From Acheta domesticus (lineage: Eukaryota; Arthropoda; Insecta; Orthoptera; Gryllidae), in assembly GCA_031308135.1 (NCBI GenBank), contig JAHLJT010000631.1, positions 149,172,277 to 149,236,276 of the forward strand: 64,000 nt of DNA. The letters are read 5' to 3'. Position numbers and translations under genes: made by a program. The notes under the pieces were generated by a model. It had not been told where the DNA came from, did not search any database, and worked only from the letters and a program-made list of their open reading frames with translations. This document shows, one piece after another, positions 1 through 12,333 of this stretch (positions are counted from its first letter, which is position 1; the number at the start of each line of letters is the position of its first letter).

Positions 1-145
1 NNNNNNNNNNNNNNNNNNNNNNNNNNNNNNNNNNNNNNNNNNNNNNNNNNNNNNNNNNNNNNNNNNNNNNNNNNNNNNNNNNNNNNNNNNNNNNNNNNNN
101 NNNNNNNNNNNNNNNNNNNNNNNNNNNNNNNNNNNNNNNNNNNNN
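1..145. other. Assembly gap (N run)
   Basis: This is a run of undetermined bases. The sequence that follows starts in the middle of a satellite monomer, so the array very probably continues through the gap to the left. Confidence 0.99.
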
Positions 146-2639
146 TAAAACTCTCACCACAACTTACCCTATGACAACTCCTACACCACAGCTTTGACCA
201 AAAATACCTGTTCAAAAGTGAACATCTATGTGAAAGCACTATAAGAAATGTAATATTCAACAAAAGCAATTCTCTTGAGGAAAGTATTGACAAAAGATTT
301 TCTGACATTAACCTTGCTGCACGACCTCGCGAAATATTAACTTTCAACGAAATATCAGAAATAAAACAAATTATCTACAAACTTTTACAGACATCTCCGA
401 TGCCTTCACCAAACTGTGCGGCCAGTTTCATGAGTGAAATGGGTGCAAGATCAGATAGGTAAAAGAAGTATTAAATTCAGTGTCTTGAAATAGTGTTTTT
501 AGCCGTTTCAGCAGCTAATAATGCGTTTTTTCGATATCTCAGAAGATTTCCTATAAATGCAGAATGTTTTGCTATTGAGATCATCTCTTCAAACAATTAT
601 AATAAACGGACTCTTAGCAAAGTATTTAGTCTTCATTGCGATTTTATGTAATGTCATAAGTAAAAAGTTTCTCCTGAGAACGATTCAGAGACCTGTAAAA
701 TTTCTGGAATTTAAATTTATTTTTTTTGAAATTAATTTTTTCTAAATTCTGGATCTGAGAGTAGGTCAAGATCCTTAAAATGATTATAACAAAATAATTT
801 GTGTAAAGGTTTCATATATTTTACTTAAATTATTTTCAATATAGGCTTTTGTATGTGTAAAACTCTCACCTCTACTTACCCCATGACACTCCTACATTAA
901 CAGATTTATACCAAACTACCACTTAAAAGTGAACATTCATGTGAAAGCACTATAAGAAATGTAATATTCAACAAAGGCAATTCTCTTGAGGAAGTGTTGG
1001 CAAATATTTCTGGCATTAACATTGCTGCACGAACTCCCGAAATGCAAACTTTCAACGAAATATCAGAAGTAAAACAAATGTCTAAAAACGTTTACAGACA
1101 TCTCCGATGCCTCCACCAAACTGTGCGGCCAGTTTCATGAGTGAAACTCTCTTCGTCAATGCAAGATCAGATAGGTAAAAGAAGTATTGAACTCAGTGTC
1201 TTCAAATAGTGTTTTTAGCCGTTTCATTCAGCCGTAATAATGGCGTTTTTCGATAATATCTCAGAATTTTTCCTAATAAATGCAAAATGTTTTGCTATCG
1301 GAGATCTTCTCTTCGAACAAATATAATAACAGGACATTTAGCAAAGAAATTAGCCTTCACTAGTGATTTTTATGATTTGTCATAAGTGAAAATATTCTCC
1401 TGAGAACAATTCAGAGACCTGTAAAATTTCTGGAAAATTTAAATTTATTTTTATTTTGAAATTATTATTTTTCTAATTCTGGCTCTGAGAGTAAGGTCAG
1501 GATCCTTAAAATGATTATGACAATTAATTAATAAGGTTTCAAATATTTTACTTAAATTACTTTCAATGTAGGCTTTTGTATGTGTAAAACTCTCACCACT
1601 ACTTACCCTATGACTACTTCTACACCAACAGCTTTATACCAAACTTCCAGTCAAAAGTGAATATCCATGTGAAAGCACTATAAGAAACGTAATATTCAAC
1701 AATGGCAATTCTCTTGTGGAAGTGTTGGCAAATATTTCTGGCATTAACATTGCTGCACGACATCACGAAATATTAACTTTCAACGAAATATCAGAAGTAA
1801 AAGGACATCTAAATACGTTTACAGACATATCCGATGCCTTCACCAAACTGTGTGACCAGATTCATGACTGAAATTCTCTTCGTAAGTGCAAGATCAGATA
1901 GGTAAAAGTAGTATTGAACTCAGTGTCTTGAAATAGTGTTTTTAGCCGTTTCAGCAGCTAATAATGCGTTTTTACCATATCTCAAAAATATCCTAAAAAA
2001 TTAAGAATTTTGCTATGGAGATCTTCTCTTCGAATAATTATAAGAAACGGACTTTTAGAAAAGTATTTAGAATTCACTAGCGATTATATGTAATGTCATA
2101 ACTGAAATTTTTCTCCTGAGAACAATTCTGAAACCTGTAAATATTCTGGAATTTAAATTAATTTTTTTAGAAATTATTTTTTTTCCAATCTGGTTCTAAG
2201 AGTAGTTTCAGGATTCTTCGAAATGGTTACTACAAATGAAGTTGTTTAAAGGTGTGAAAAATTTTACTTAAATAATTTTATATGCAGGCTCTTTTAAGTG
2301 TAAACTCCTAACTCTACGTACCCTATGACTACTCCTACACCAACTGCTTTATAACAAAATACATATCTCAAAGTGAACATCCACATGAAAGCATTAAAAA
2401 AATCGTAAAATTCAACAAAGCCAAATCTCTTGAGGAAGTGTTGACAAATATTTCTGGTATTAACACTCTGCACGACCTCGCGAATTTTAACTTTCAACGA
2501 AAAATTAGAAGTAAAAAGAATGTCTAAAAACATTTACAGACATCTCCGATGCCCTCACCAAAACTGTGCGACCAGTTTCATGAGTGAACTCTCTCGGAGT
2601 GCAAGAATCAGATAGGTAAAAGAAGTATTGAACTCATTT
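146..2639 (+). repeat. Satellite array, type A monomers, forward
   Basis: These are tandem monomers of about 715 bp. A convenient phase marker is the sequence around GTAGGCTTTTGTATGTGTAAA, seen near 842 and 1,569 and in altered form near 2,285. Each complete monomer carries a GGATCC site just before its AT-rich end, an A/T-rich stretch and a region ending in AAGATCAGATAGGTAAAAG. Neighbouring monomers differ by many substitutions and one-base indels. The short open frames on both strands shift or stop from copy to copy, so they are not taken as genes. The last monomer, near 2.29-2.6 kb, is intermediate towards type B. Confidence 0.93.
1131..1148 (+). repeat. Monomer-internal hairpin, representative copy
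   Basis: AGTTTCA-TGAG-TGAAACT is a perfect 7-bp inverted repeat with a four-base loop. It recurs at the same phase in many type A monomers of both arms. Other monomers carry a variant (CAGATTCATGACTGAAACT) in which the pairing is weaker. A role is unknown. It may be chance fixed by homogenisation, or a cruciform or RNA fold. Confidence 0.5.
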
Positions 2640-3780
2640 TCTTGAATAGTGTTTTATCCGTTTCAGCAGCTAATAATGCGTGTTAAGATATCTCAGAAGT
2701 TTTCTTAATAAATGCACGATGTTTGGTATTGGATATCTCTCTTCGAACAATCATTGTAAAAGGACTTTTAGCAAAGCATTTAGGCTTCACTAGCGCTTTT
2801 ATGTAATGTCATTTCTGAAAATTTTATTCTGGGAACAGTCAGACACCTGTAAAATTTCTCTGGAAAAATTGAATTAATTATTTTAAGAAATTGTTTTTGT
2901 TTCTAAATTCGGGCTTTAAAGGGGATTCACGATCTTTCAAAATGGTTATGACAGATAAATTTGTGTATAGGTTTTTAATATTTTACTTGAAATTTATTTC
3001 TATGCTTGCTCTCCTAGGTGTAAAACTCTTAATGCAAAAGTTTCTTTTGACTACACTTACACCAACTGCTATATACCAAACTACGCGTCAAAAGTGAACA
3101 TCCATGTGAAAGCTCTATAAGAAACGTTAAATTCAACAAAGACAACTCTCTTGAGGCAGTGTGTGACGAATGTTTCCGCAATCAACAATGGTGCATGATC
3201 TTGAGAAAATTTAACTTTTATATATATATGAGAACGTATAAAAAGGTCTAAAAAGTTTTTTAACAAAATTCTGATGCCTGCACCTGTTATGCATACAGTT
3301 TCATAAGTGGAACTCTCTTCATGAGTGAAAGATCATATTAGTAAATGAAGTATTTAACTCAGTTTTCTTGAAATAGTGGTTTTAGCGGTTTCAGCGGCTA
3401 ATAATGTTTTTCGATATATCAGAAGTTTTCTTAATAAATGCACAATGATTTTTATTGGAAATCTTCTCTTCCAACAATCATTGTAAATGGACTTTTAGCA
3501 AAGTATTTAGGCTTCGCTAGCGCTTTTATCTAATGTCATGACTGAAAATTTTCTCCTGAAAACAATCAAAAATCCTGTAAAAATTCTGGAAAAATTAATA
3601 AATTTTTTTTCAGAAATTTGTGTTTGTTTCTAAATTTAGGCTGTAAAAGTTGTTTCAGGATCTTTCAAAATGGTTATGACAAATAATTATGTGTATAGGA
3701 TTGAAATATTTTACTTGAAATTTTGTTCTATGCAGGCTGTTATAGGTGTAAAACTCTTAAATCAGTGTCCTATGACTACA
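2640..3780 (+). repeat. Diverged type B satellite monomers, forward
   Basis: These share the phase and much of the sequence of type A. They carry diagnostic differences such as TATGCAGGCT or a similar sequence in place of AATGTAGGCT, CTCTTAATGCAAA after GTAAAA, GTGTGTGACGAATGTTTC after GAGGAAGTG-type sequence, and ACAATCATTGTAAA instead of ACAATTATAATAAA. The same type B diagnostics recur at 27.4-29.2 kb and, inverted, at 60.6-63.4 kb, so type B is a true subfamily and not random decay. It contains a fossil-like cysteine-rich frame, listed separately. Confidence 0.8.
3093..3251 (+). pseudogene. Fossil cysteine-rich open frame in type B monomer (copy 1)
   Basis: The frame reads 52 codons from SEHPCES through VCDECFRNQQWC to a TAA. 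The cysteine positions (HPC, VCDEC and a Cys six residues later) match the type B copies at 61.55-61.84 and 62.82-63.09 kb on the other strand, although many other codons differ. The homologous sequence after the stop still encodes DACTC before a one-base deletion destroys the end. No start codon, signal peptide or complete gene is attached. It is best read as a decayed copy of a once-coding segment carried in the satellite. The alternative is chance sharing of an open frame by homologous repeats. Function is unknown. Confidence 0.35.
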
Positions 3781-3802
3781 CTTACACCAACTGCTTTATA
3801 CC

Positions 3803-3890
3803 TTTTATACATTTTATACCTATAATGTATATATATCTATATACATTTAATACCTATATATCTTTATATATTTAATACCTATTATATACC
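3803..3890 (+). repeat. Local A/T expansion inside one monomer
   Basis: The motif TTTATACC/TTTAATACC and TATATATC-like units are repeated over about 88 bp. They interrupt the normal CTTTATACC-AAACTACC junction of the monomer and lengthen it to about 810 bp. It looks like a slippage expansion of the TTATACC sequence. No target duplication or mobile element is visible. Confidence 0.7.
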
Positions 3891-6800
3891 AAACTACCTG
3901 TCAAAAGTGAACATTCATGTGAAAGCACTATAAGAAACGTAATATTCAACAAAGCAATTCTCTTGAGTGTTGACCAATATTTCTGGCATTAACATTGCTG
4001 CACGACCTCACGAAATATTAACTTTCAACGAAATATCAGAGGTAAAAGAAATGTATAAAAACGTTTACAGACATCTATCTCCGATGCCTTCACCAAACTG
4101 TGCGACCAGTTTCATGAGTGAAACTCTCTTCGTGAGTGCAAGATCAGATAGGTAATAGAAATATTTACCTCAGTTTCTTTAAGTAGTGTTTTTTAGCCGT
4201 TTCAGACGCTAATAATGCGTTTTTCGATATCTCAGAAGTTTTCCTAATAAATGCAGAATGTTTTGCTTTTGGAGATATTCTCTCCAAACTATTATAATAA
4301 ACGGACTTTTAGCAAAGTATTTGTCTCTACTAGCGATTTTATGTAAGGTCATAACTGAAAATATTCTCCTGAGAACAATTCAGAGACCTGAAAAATTTCT
4401 GGAAAATTTAAATTTATTTTTTTTCGAAATTATTTTTTTCTAAATTCTGATTCTGAGAGCAGGGTCAGGATCCTTTAAATGATTATAACAAATATTTTTT
4501 GTGTAAAGGTTTCATATATTTTACTTAAATTACTTTCAATGTAGGCTTTTGTATATGTAAAACTCTCACCACTAACAAAGTATCTGACAAAAGTGATCAT
4601 TCATGTGAAAGCACTAAAAGAAATGTAATATTCAACAGAGGCAATTCTCTTGAGGAAGTGTTGGCAAATATTTCTGGCATTAACATTCTGATCGACATCG
4701 CGCAATATAAACCCTAAACGAAATATCAGAAGTAAAAGAAAACCTCTAAAACCTTTTACAGACATCTCCGATGCCTTCACCAAACTGTGCGGCCAGTTTC
4801 ATGAGTGAAACTCTCTTCGTCGGTGCAAGATGAGATAGGTAAAAAAAGTATAGAACTCAGTGTTTTGAAATAGTGTTTTTAAACCGTTTCAGCCGCTAAT
4901 AATGCGTTCTTCGATATCTCAGAAGATTTCCTAATAAATGCAGAATGTTTTGCTATGGAGATCTTCTCTTCGAACAATTATAATAAACGGACCTTTAGCA
5001 AAGTATTTAGTCATCACTTGCAATTTTAAGTAATGTAATAACTGAAAATTTTTCTCCTGAGAACAATTCAGAGACCTGTAAAATTCCTGAAAGGTTTAAA
5101 TTTTATTTTTTTTTATTATTTATTTTCTAAATTCTGATTCTGAGAGCAGGGTCCGGATCCTTAAAATGTTTATAACAAATTAATTTGTGTAATTTGTGTT
5201 AATATTTTACTTGAATTATTTTCAATGTAGGCTTATGTTTGTGTAAAACTCTCACCACTACTTACCCTATGACAATCCTACACCAACAGCTTTAGACGAA
5301 TCTTCCCGTCAAAAGTGAACATCCATGTGAATGCACTATAAAAACGTGATACAGTGGCAATTCACTTGAGGAACTGTTGGCAAATATTTTTAGCATTAAC
5401 ATTGGTGCACGACATCGCGAAATATTAACCTTAAACGAAATATCAGAAGTAAAAGAAACGTCTAAAAACGTTTACAGACATCTCCGATGCCTTCACCAAA
5501 CTGTGTGACCAGATTCATGACTGAAACTCTCTTCGTGACAGCAAGATCAGATAGGTAAAAGTAGTATTGAACTCAGTGTCTTGAAATAGTGTTTTTAGCC
5601 GTTTCAGCAGCTAATAATGCGTTTTTCGATATCTCAGAAGATTTCCTAATAAATGCAGAATGTTTTGCTATTGAAGATCTTCTCTTAGAACAATTATAAT
5701 AAACGGACTTTTAGCAAAGTATTTAGTCTTCACTGGCGATTTTAGTAATGTATTAACTGAAAATTTTCTCCTGATAACATTCAGAGACCTGTAAAATTTC
5801 TGGAAATTTTATTTATTTTTTTTTAAATTATTTTTTTTCTAAATTCAGTTCTGAGTGTAAGGTCAAGATCCTTAAAATGATTATGACAAATTAATTTGTC
5901 TAAAGGTTTCATATATTTTACTTAAATTATTTTCAATGTAGATTTTTGTATGTGTAAAACTCTCACCACTACTTACCCTATGACTACTCCTACACCAACA
6001 GCTTTATACCACACTTCCCGTCAAAAGTGAACATCCAGTGAAAGCACTATAAGAAACGTAATATTCAACAATGGCAATTCTCGTGAGGAAGTGTTGGCAA
6101 ATATTTCTGGCATTAACATTGCTGCACGACCTTGCGAAATATTAACTTTCAACGAAATATCAGAAGTAAAACAAATGACTAAAAACATTTACAGACATTT
6201 CCGATGCCTTTACCAAACTGTGCGGCCACTCTCATGAGTGAAACTCTCTTCGTCGGTGCAAGATCAGATAGGTAAAAGAAGAATTGAATCAGTGTCTCAA
6301 ATAGTGTTTTAGCCGTTTCAGCCGCTAATAATGCGTTTTTTGGTATCTCAGAAGATTTCCTAATAAATGCAGAATGTTTTGCGATTGGAGATCTTCTCTT
6401 CAAACAATTATAATAAACGGACTTTTAGCAAAGTATTTAGTCTTCACTAGCGATTTTATATAATGTCATAAGTGAAAATTTTCTCCTGAGAACAATTCAG
6501 AGACCTGTAAAATTTCTGGAAATTAAATTTTTTTTTAAATTTTTTTTTCTAAATTCTGGTTCTGAGAGTAGGGTCAGGATCCTTTAAAATGATTATGACA
6601 AATTAATTTGTGTAAAGGTTTCATATATTTTACTTAAAATTATTTTCAATGTAGGCTTTTGTATGTGTAAAACTCTCACCACTACTTACCCTATGGCAAC
6701 TCCTACACCAACAGCTATGTACCAAACTACCTGTCAAAAGTGAACATCCATGTGAAAGAACTATAAGAAGTAATATTCAACAAGGCAATTCTCTTGAGGA

Positions 6801-9800
6801 AGTATTGACAAATATTTCTGGCATTAACATTGCTGCACGACCTCGCGAAATATTAACTTTCAACGAAATATCAGAAGTAAAAGAAACTTCTAAAAAGGTT
6901 TACACACATCTCCGATGCCTTCACCACACTGTGCGGCCAGTTTCATGAGTGAAACTCTCTTCGTTGGTGCAAGATCAGATAGGTAGAAGAAGTATTGAAC
7001 TCAGTGACTTCAATAGTGTTTTTAGCCGTTTCAGCCGCTAATAATGCGTTTTTCGATATCTCAGAATTTTTCCTAATAAATGCAAATGTTTTGCTATCGG
7101 AGATCTTCTCTCGAACAATTATAATAACAGACTTTCAGCAAAGAATTTAGTCTTCACTAGCAATTTTATGTAATGTCATAACTGAAAATATTCTCCTGAG
7201 AACAATTAAGAGACCTGTAAAATTTCTGGAAAATTAAGTTTTTTTTTTAAATTATTTTTTTTTCTAAATTCTGGTTCTGAGAGTAGAGTCAGGATCCTTA
7301 AAATGATTATAACAAATTAATTTGTTTAAAGGTTTCATATATTTACTTAAATTATTTTTAAGGTAGGCTTTGTATGTGTAAAACTCTCACCACTACTTAC
7401 CCTATGACAACTGGTACATAACAGATTTTTACCAAACTACCTTTCAAAAGTGAACATTCATGTGAAAGAACTATAAGAAACATAATATTCAACAATGGCA
7501 ATTCTCTTAAGGAAGTGTTGGCAAATATTTCTGGCATTAACATTGCTGCACGAAATCGCGAAATATTAACTTTAAACGAAATATTAGAAGTAAAACAAAT
7601 GTCTAAAAACGTTTACAGACATCTCCGATGCCTTCACCAAACTGTGCGGCCAGTTTCATGAGTGAAACTCTCTTCGTCGGTGCAAGATCAGATAGGTAAA
7701 AGAAGTATTGAACTCAGTGTCTTCATAGTGTTTTTAGCCGCTTCAGCCGTTAAAAATGCGTTTTTCGATATCTCAGAAGATTTCCTAATAAATTCAGAAT
7801 GTTTTGCTATTGGAGATCTTTTCTTCGAACAATTAAATAAACGGACTTTTAGCAAACTATTTTGTCTTCACTTGCGATTTAATAATGTCATTAACTGAAA
7901 ATTTTCTCCTGAGAATAATTCAGAGACCTGTAAAATTTCTGGAAATTTAAATTTTCTTTTTTTGAAATTATTTTTTTTCTAATTGTGGTTCTGAGAGTAA
8001 GGTCAGGATCCTTAAAATGATTAAACAAATTAATTTGTGTAAAGGTTTCATATATTTTACTTAATTTTTTCAATGTAGGCTTTTGTATGTGTAAAACTCT
8101 CACACTACTTACCCTATGATCACTCCTACCAGACTCCACCAGATTCATGACTGAAACTCTCTGCGTAGGTGCAAGATCAGATAGGTAAAAGAAGTATTGA
8201 ACTCAGTGTCTTCAAATAGTGTTTTTAGCCGTTTCAGCGCTAATAATGCGTTTTTCGATATCTCAGAAGATTTCCAATAAATGCAGAATGTTTGGCAATT
8301 GGAGATCTTCTCTTCGAACATTATAATAAACGGACTTTTAGCAAAGTATTTAGTCATCACTAGCGATTTTAGGTAATGTATTAACTGAACATTTTCTCCT
8401 GAGAACAATTCAGAGACCTGTAAATTTTCTGGAAAATTTAAATTTTTTTTTTGTTTGAAATTATTTTTTTTCTTATTCTGGGTCTGAGAGTAGGGTCAGG
8501 ATCTTTAAAATGATTATGACAAATTAATTTGTGTAAAGGGTTCATATATTTTACTTAAATTATTTCAATGTAGGCTTTGTATGTGTAAAACTCTCACAAC
8601 TACTTAGCCAATGACTACTTCTACACCAAGAGCTTTATGCCAAACTTCCCGTGAAAAGTGAACATCCATGTGAAAGCACTATAAGAAACGTAACATTCAA
8701 CAATGGCAATTCTCTTGAGGAAGTGTTTGGCAAATATTTCTGGCAAATATTAATACTTCTTTTACCTATCTGATCTTGCACTCACGAAGAGAGTTTCAGT
8801 CATGAAACTAGTCGCACAGTTTGGTGAAGGCATCGCAGATATCTGTAAACGTTTTTAGACATTTGTTTTATTTCTGATATTCGTTGAAAGTTAATATTTC
8901 GCGAGTTCGTGCAGCAATGTTAATGCTAGAAATATTTGTCAACACTTCTTCAAGAGAATTGACATTGTTGAATATTACGTTTCTTATAATGCTTTCACAT
9001 GGATTTTCACTTTTGACATTGCTGCACGACATCGCGAATATTAACCTTAACGAAATATCAGAAATAAAAGAAACGTCTAAAGACGTTTACAGGACATCTC
9101 CGTTGCTTTCACCAAACTGTGTGACCAGATTCATGACTGAAACTCTCTTCGTGAGTGCAAGATCAGATAGGTAAAAGTAGTATTGAACTCTGTGTCTTGA
9201 AATAGTGTTTTTAGCCGTTTCAGTCGCTAATAATGCGTTTTTCGATATCTCAGAAGATATCCTAAAAAAATGCAGAAATTTGCTATTGGAGATCTTCTCT
9301 TCGATCAATTATAATAAACGGACTTTTAGCAAAGTATTTAGTCTTCAATAGCGAATTTTTGTAATGTAATAACTGAAAATTTTCTCCTGAGAACAATTCA
9401 GAGACATGTAGAGTTTCAGGAAAATTTAAATTTATTTTTTTATTAAATTATTTTTTTTTCTAAATACTGATTCTGAGAGTAGGGTCAGGATCCTTTAAAT
9501 GATTATGACAAATTAATTTGTGTAAAGGTTTCATATATTTTACTTAAATTATTTTCAATGTAAGCTTTTGTATGTGTAAAACTCTCACCACTACTTACCC
9601 TATGACTACTCCCTACACCAACAGGTTTATACCAAACTATCTGACAAAAGTGATCATTCATGTGAAAGCACTATAAGAAATGTAATATTCAGCAAAGGCA
9701 ATTCTCTTTAGGAAGTATTGAGAAATATTTCTGGCATTAACATTGCTGCACGATCTCGCTAAATATTAACTTTCAACGAAAATATCAGAAGTAAAAGAAA

Positions 9801-10695
9801 CTTCTAAAAGGTTTACAGACATCTCCGATGCCTTCACCACACTGTGCGGCCAGTTTCATGAGTGAAACTCTCTTCGTTGGTGCAAGATCAGATAGGTAGA
9901 AGAAGGTATTGAACTCAGTGTCTTCAGATAGTGTTTTTAGCCGTTTCAGCCGCTAATAATGCGTTTTTCGATATCTCAGAAGATTTCCTAATAAATGCAG
10001 AATGTTTGCTATAGGAGATCTTCTCTCTAGAACAATTATAATAAACGGAGTTTTAGCAAAGTTATTTGTCTTCAATAGCGATTTTATGTAATGTAATAAC
10101 TGAAAATATTCACCTGAGAACAATTCAGAGACCTGTAAAATTTCTGGAAAATTGAAATTTATTTTTTTTTAAATTATTTTTTTCTTAATTCTGGTTCTGA
10201 GAGTAGGGTCAGGATCCTTAAAATGATTTAACAAATTAATTCTGTGTAATGGTTTCATATATTTTACTTAAATTATTTTCAATGTAGGCTTTTTTATGTG
10301 TAAAACTCTCACCACTACTTACCCCATGGACAACTCCTACATTAACAGCTTTATACCAAACTAACCTTTCAAAAGTGAACATTCATGTGAAAGCACTATA
10401 GGAAATGTAATATTTAGCAAAGGCAATTCTCTTTAGGAAGTATTGACAAATATTTCTGGCATTAACATTGCTGCACGACCTTCGCTAAATATTACTTTCC
10501 ACGAAATATCAGAATTAAAACAATGTCTAAAAAACGTTTACAGACATCTCCGATGCCTTTACCACAACTGTGCGGCCAGTTTCATTGAGTGAAACTCTCT
10601 TCGTGTGTGCAAGATCAGATAGGTAAAAGAAGTATTAAACTCAGTGGTCTTGAAATAGAGTTTTTTAGCCGTTTTAACAGCTAAGAATATTTTTT
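3891..10695 (+). repeat. Satellite array, type A monomers, forward
   Basis: The array continues at about 710-720 bp spacing, with phase markers near 4,541, 5,227, 5,938, 6,651, 7,362, 8,077, 8,570, 9,558 and 10,280. Two irregularities are visible. The 8,077-8,570 monomer is only about 490 bp, because a deletion joins the 'actcctacc' part to 'cagattcatgactg'. The 8,570-9,558 interval is lengthened by an inverted segment. The array stops at the 5' end of a retrotransposon inserted in the 'gccgttt..agctaataatgcg' part of a monomer. Confidence 0.93.
8749..9018 (-). repeat. Inverted monomer segment inside the forward array
   Basis: About 270 bp from TTAATACTTCTTTTACC to CACTTTTGACA reads as the reverse complement of the 'tcaaaagtgaacatcc ... 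gataggtaaaagaagtatt' half-monomer. Normal forward satellite resumes at TTGCTGCACGACATCGCG. With the forward copies just upstream (from about 8,650) and downstream (to about 9,180) it can form a fold-back. It is the only orientation switch seen before 37,096. Confidence 0.9.
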
Positions 10696-10933
10696 TCAGT
10701 CTCGCTCCAGCCGCTGAGGTGTGAGCATCGTAACCAAGGCAGCTGTTTTCGTGGACTGTTGAGGGCCAAACGTACAGTTTAAGTGAATGGTTTGAGAGTG
10801 CGCGAAGGAGATCTATACTGATTTTGCTAATTTATCGTGTGATTTTACCATTGGTGACGAGTGCTTCGTGAATTTTGAGTGAGTGTAATAATCTCCTTTT
10901 GTTCGGTGCTCGGCACCGGGCACAAGCTCCACC
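10696..10933 (+). promoter_or_regulatory. 5' UTR with initiator-like start of family 1
   Basis: The element starts at TCAGTCTCGCTCC, where TCAGTC fits the arthropod initiator consensus (TCAGTY). Jockey and I elements are known to be transcribed from internal, TATA-less promoters lying at their first base. The first 35 bases resemble the 5' end of the element at 49,176 (minus): both have TCGCTC near the start and CATCG about 30 bases in. No TATA box is seen. The leader is about 237 bp to the ORF1 ATG. Confidence 0.6.
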
Positions 10934-12306
10934 ATGGCATCAACCTCAGGATACCAACAAACTACCGATGGCTCAAGTAAGAATTATGCTACAGTAACCG
11001 CAGCGAACCTTTTCCCGAAAAAATAAAACGCAATTGTTATAGACTCTGTCAACCAAGCTCCAACCTTAGATTTCATACAAGTGCTTGCCCAAAAAATCAA
11101 TCCAGCCCATATAAGATTGTGTCAAAAATTTCAAATAATAGGCTTGTGTGTATATCTCGCCACTAAAGAAGTTGCTGACGAACTTGTTGAAAAACACAAA
11201 AGTATAACAGTATGTAGGCAAGAATTCCCTATAAGACCCTTAATATCCAGAAATAAAAGAATAATACTTTCAAATGTGAGCCCTAGTATACCGCATGCGC
11301 TTATTGAAAATAAGCTATATTCGTATGGCATTAAAACAGTAACACCAATGTCATTTCTTAGAGCAGGTTTTTCTAGTCCAAATCTAAGTCATATTCTAAG
11401 CTTTCGTTGACAAACATTTATTAGCCCAGAAGATGAAAGCAAACTACCTGAATGTTTTCAAGTAATTTTTGAAGAAGTACCACACTGGATTTACCTCACA
11501 TCGGATACCCCTACGTGTTTTCAATGTAAACAACAGGGTCATTTAGCTAAAAATTGCCCACAAATCAATCCAGATTTTGTGGAGATAAATCCAACTTCCA
11601 ATACCATATCACAAACTCCCATCATGAACACACCCCACCACGTTGCCTTTCATTCTACTACATCCGCCCCTGCACAAGTTGAAACTATAACCGTTTGCAA
11701 AGTACCTCATTTTCAAACTCCAAAATCAGTCTCAGTTCCTGTAACCTCGACGAAGGCCGCTACCACCGATAAGCTCACAGAAGGACAGGTCGACAAAAGT
11801 ACCCCAGCAAGAATGAAAAGACCTTTATCTACTACCGACTCAATCATTACGTCAGTAAACCAGTTATCTGAAAGCGATATTGAGTCTACAGACTACAACT
11901 CTGGATCAGATTCAGAAATACAAAACCCAGAAGAATTTAGTACATCACGAAAACCTAATGCGCGGAAAGAATCCAAAGAAATTAAAAATCAAACCAGATA
12001 ATAGTCAAGATAATTTATGGACGGACACAAAAGCACTAGTAGAGAAAAATGTTACAAATTATCCACTGTCATTCAACCAATTAATAAACTTTTTCGATAA
12101 AACAAAAGGAACTAAATTCACAGTAGACATCGCGAAAGATTTCACAAATGACCTTTCCCACCTAATATCAATGCTAAGAGAAATTTATCCCACCTTACGT
12201 GGTAAAGGTCTAAAAAATAGATGTTCAAGAATTATTAAAAAAACTGGAGGCCTCGAAAGATACTTCCCATGAATTAATTGATCATTCATCATCGGATGAA
12301 CCGTAA
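10934..12306 (+). pseudogene. Family 1 ORF1, gag-like nucleic-acid-binding protein (broken)
   Basis: The start is ATG at 10,934 (MASTSGYQQT), with an ACCATGG context. Frame 0 is followed to about 12,000 and contains a TAA at 11,024-11,026 and a TGA at 11,408-11,410. The latter sits where the intact relative at 47.7-49.0 kb has Arg (LSFR-R-Q), so it is a CGA to TGA change. The zinc knuckle CFQCKQQGHLAKNC (CX2CX4HX4C) follows at about 11,518-11,559. Near 11,960-12,000 the frame shifts. The segment with MLREIYPTLRGKGL matches MLKEIYPLLSDRGI of the relative. A seventh A in the run 12,237-12,243 shifts the frame again before the natural end SSSDEP at 12,304-12,306. Known gag-like ORF1 proteins coat the element RNA in an RNP. 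This copy cannot make one. Confidence 0.88.
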
Positions 12307-12333
12307 TTAGAAACCAAGCTTAACCAAAACATC

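Noticed and set aside
900..1640. Hammerhead ribozyme in the monomer, as found in some animal satellites
   Set aside because: I found no CTGATGA core with a following GAAA in the right order on either strand.
8884..9174. Open frames of 60-100 codons in type A monomers on either strand (for example in the NISGINIAARPREILTF frame or its antisense)
   Set aside because: They recur because the DNA is repeated, both strands are open over the same bases, and each is broken by indels in many copies. There is no codon-level conservation I can defend for type A.
10681..10696. Clear target-site duplication for family 1
   Set aside because: Only a vague similarity between 'aatattttttt' on the left and 'aatgcatttttt' on the right remains. 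It is too weak to annotate.
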